From positions 186,001 through 250,000 of the forward strand of contig JADJOA010000007.1 in assembly GCA_016714005.1 (NCBI GenBank): 64,000 nt of DNA, written 5' to 3'. A program made the translations under genes and the position numbers. This document shows positions 61,616-64,000 of the stretch, one piece after another (within the stretch, counting starts at the first letter, position 1; every line of letters begins with the position of its first letter). The notes beneath the pieces were generated by a model. The model did no database searches, was not told where the DNA came from, and saw only the letters and a program-made list of their open reading frames with translations. The stretch is from Bacteroidota bacterium (GTDB lineage Bacteria; Bacteroidota; Bacteroidia; AKYH767-A; OLB10).

Positions 61616-64000
61616 TTACTTATGTACCGAAAACCTGAAGTGGCTTTCCAATCCGCCTTTCTTAACTATCAGCATATAAATGCCGGTGGCATAGTTAGAA
61701 AGGTTTATAGATCCTGTGTTACCACCAATGTAAGCTTCTCTTTCTTCCTGCACTAAAATTCTTCCGCTCATATCAGCCACTTTAAGGTATAGCTTCTGTC
61801 ATCATCACTGCTAAAGGCAAACGTAATTTGGTCTTTAGCCGGATTAGGGTATGCGTTAAGCTGCAATCCGTTATCATTTTCGGCAAGCCTTAATATAGGA
61901 GTGGTAAACTGCTGCGATGCACTAAAAGGCGAGTTTGCACCATTGCCGCAAATACTGCGCACGCTAAACTCATACAAAGTGCCGGGTATTAAATTCTTAA
62001 TGATTTTGGTACCCAAAGAAGCATTAACGGTTACAGTCTTGTAATCTGATGATGCTACAGGCCTGTAACGTATTCTTACATTTTGCATTGCGCTGGTAGC
62101 AGCCCATTTAATATCTGCAGAGGTGGCAGTTACGTTTAACACTCTCACGTTAGTTACATCAGCGCAATCATCTAAAGTGGTAAACGCTATTTCGGGCGAG
62201 TACTGGCTTTGCACACCACCGCAGTCTGTCATTACGCTCCATACATAGGTAGTGCGCGATTGCAAACCGGTTAACTTATATCCATAACTGGTGCCATTTG
62301 TTTGAATAGTTTGGTAAGAGTAAGTGGCAGAACCTGCAACCTTATATCTTATTTTAACGGATGTGGCTGTAGTGCCAAACCAGTTTAACCAGGCGCTAAC
62401 GTTATTGATATTGGTAGTAATGGTTGAAAGCGGAGTGTAGCCGCAAGGGGTGGTGCTGCCAATGGTTGTAAACTTGTAAATGGCGCTGGTGTTTACATTG
62501 CTGCCGCACATAGCCGAAACTTTTACTTCGTAGGTAGTATTGGCTGTTAATTCAGTAGCCAGCACACTGCTTGCATTTTTAACATGCTTAACAGCAGTAT
62601 AGGTACTGCCTACTTTATTGTAAACCACCTTAAACGAATCGGCAGCAATAGCCGGATTCCATGCAATGGTTGCCTGCCTGTCTAAAATGTTATAAGCGGT
62701 TAACATATCGGGTTTGCTGCACGATGCAGTGTTTAACGATGCCACTGTAGTAGTGGTAATATCGCCCACGCATCCGTAATTGTTTACTGCTTTAACAGTA
62801 TAGTTACCTATAACCAGTACAGTAATGGTTTGCAAGCTGCCGGGCTGTGTTCCACACGCAACTTTTGCCGATGGGTCAAAGGCAGTTAACTGGTAAGCAG
62901 TGCCCGGTACAAACGCATAGCTAACCTGTGGTTTGCCGGGGCTTGGCGCTGTCACCACGGTAATGCTAACCGTGCTGCGGTTGCCATATACATCCACTAC
63001 AGTAACCGAATAGGTTCCGGCTGCTGTTACGTTAATAGATTGTGTGGTTTGTAAACCCGGTGTCCATACATAAGCAGTTCCCTGGTTGGCAGTTAATGTA
63101 AGTGTGCTGCCGGGGCAAATTCCATTAGCACCACTTGATGTGGTTATGCTTGCCGCTACACCCACTGGGTTAACAGTTACAATGGTGTTTAGCGAAGTGG
63201 CTGAGCAACCTGCCCCGCTAAATACTTTTACATTATAAGTGCCGGATGTGGTAACGGTTATTGATTGAGTTGTTGCACCGGTGCTCCACAGGTAAGAACT
63301 TGCGGCATTGGCAGTTAATGTTACCGATCCGCCCTGTACAAAGGTGGTTGCACCACTTGCTGTAATGGTAGCTGTAGGAATGCTGTTAACAGTAACTGAA
63401 ACAGCACTTGAAGTGGCGCTGCACGATCCGTTGTTTACCGTTACACTGTAGCTTCCGCCCTGTGTTACGGTTATAGTTTTAGTGGTAGCGCCATTGCTCC
63501 ACAGGTACGATGTTCCGTTAGATGCTGTTAATATTACGCTGCCTCCCTGGCAAAATGTAGTGGCACCGCTTGCAGTAACAGATGCAGTACCGCTGTTGCT
63601 TACTGTTACAGCAGTAGCTGCACTGGTAGCAAAACATCCGGCTGCATTGGTAACTTTTACGGTATAGTTTCCTGCTATAGTTACGTTAATTGATTGTGTG
63701 GTTGCACCATTACTCCATAAGTAAGCTGCACCTGCACTTGCGGTTAAGGTTACCGAACCACCGGGGCAGAATGTTACCGGGCCATTGGCAGTTATGGTAG
63801 CAGTTGGGTTTGCACTTACAGTAACAGCTACAGGGGCTGAAGTTGCAGAGCACGTGCCGTTGTTTACAGTTACAGAGTAATTGCCGGCTTGTGTTGCTGT
63901 AATGCTTTTAGTAGTGGCACCGTTACTCCAAAGGTACGATGTGCCTGTGTTGGCAGTTAATGTTACACTGCCTCCTGTACAAATGGTGGTAGAACCACTT
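61616..64000 (-). CDS. Large T9SS adhesin with Ig/PKD-like and FnIII repeats, 5' part outside window (one indel)
   Basis: The visible C-terminal 795 residues are open from the window edge. First come at least four Ig-like repeats of about 80 residues, each with GGSVTLTA, SYLWSNGATT and AGNYSVTV. Then three or four fibronectin-III-like units follow (SVKIRYKVAGSATYSYQTI; VRIRYRPVASSDYKTVTV), and a T9SS tail begins at LNAYPNPAKDQITFAF. A break near 61780 separates the last 50 residues, which repair to NLSNYATGIYMLIVKKGG and FRFSVHK. It is probably a very large surface adhesin. Confidence 0.85.

Overview
The window looks like chromosomal DNA of a Bacteroidota bacterium of the Chitinophagales/Sphingobacteriales kind. 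The evidence is the AT-rich composition, the many secreted proteins with C-terminal type IX secretion (T9SS) sorting domains, a TonB receptor with a CarboxypepD_reg-like N-terminus, a BshB1 bacillithiol enzyme, a CcmB/CcmC/CcmD-like set, and a TAnnTTTG-type promoter ahead of the tRNA. About 40 genes read as fragments that join perfectly after adding or removing one base, nearly always at a homopolymer. Housekeeping genes (priA, dnaJ, hutU, pntA, pntB) are affected too, so these are most likely assembly errors and not pseudogenes. I therefore list each such gene once, over its full reconstructed span.

Layout. 1-3.2 kb: 5' part of ppk1, a SixA-type phosphatase, tRNA-Val, fabG and a beta-barrel protein. 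3.4-7.7 kb: an ECF sigma factor with a small partner, then a TonB-dependent receptor and a CarboxypepD_reg-like protein. 7.8-10.8 kb: ccmBC plus a CcmD-like gene, bshB1 and a lipoprotein. 10.9-13.7 kb: an NTF2-like protein and a padR-pspC operon. 13.7-17.2 kb: a gene-poor accessory stretch with two small cysteine-containing ORFs, a Kelch-repeat T9SS protein with nearly identical 141-bp repeats, and an RDD protein. 17.4-22.5 kb: mtgA, priA, corA and a methyltransferase. 22.5-27.3 kb: two tandem paralogous envelope proteins, a trypsin-like lipoprotein protease and a large secreted protein.

27.4-34.1 kb holds one giant hybrid NRPS-PKS gene reading A-T-KS-AT-ACP-aminotransferase. It has no condensation, reductase or thioesterase domain, and nothing else biosynthetic lies beside it. 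34.3-39 kb is a large T9SS adhesin, followed by the grpE-dnaJ operon.

41.4-51.1 kb is the most structured accessory region. A 22-bp direct-repeat array precedes an unrecognised gene. Then come three paralogous T9SS beta-propeller genes and a fourth T9SS gene. The block holds 3' gene relics before the first and second propeller genes and a 5' relic after the fourth gene, and its ends carry inverted copies of a roughly 100-bp hairpin-containing repeat. Immediately after it (51.4-53.5 kb) is an unusual cytoplasmic protein joining YD/RHS-like repeats to an AAA+ ATPase domain.

53.8-64 kb: urocanase (hutU), a T9SS protein with a lysyl-oxidase domain that keeps the copper-site histidines and the cofactor Lys/Tyr pair, an MBL-fold hydrolase, the three-gene proton-translocating transhydrogenase, and the C-terminal part of another giant T9SS adhesin that runs off the window.
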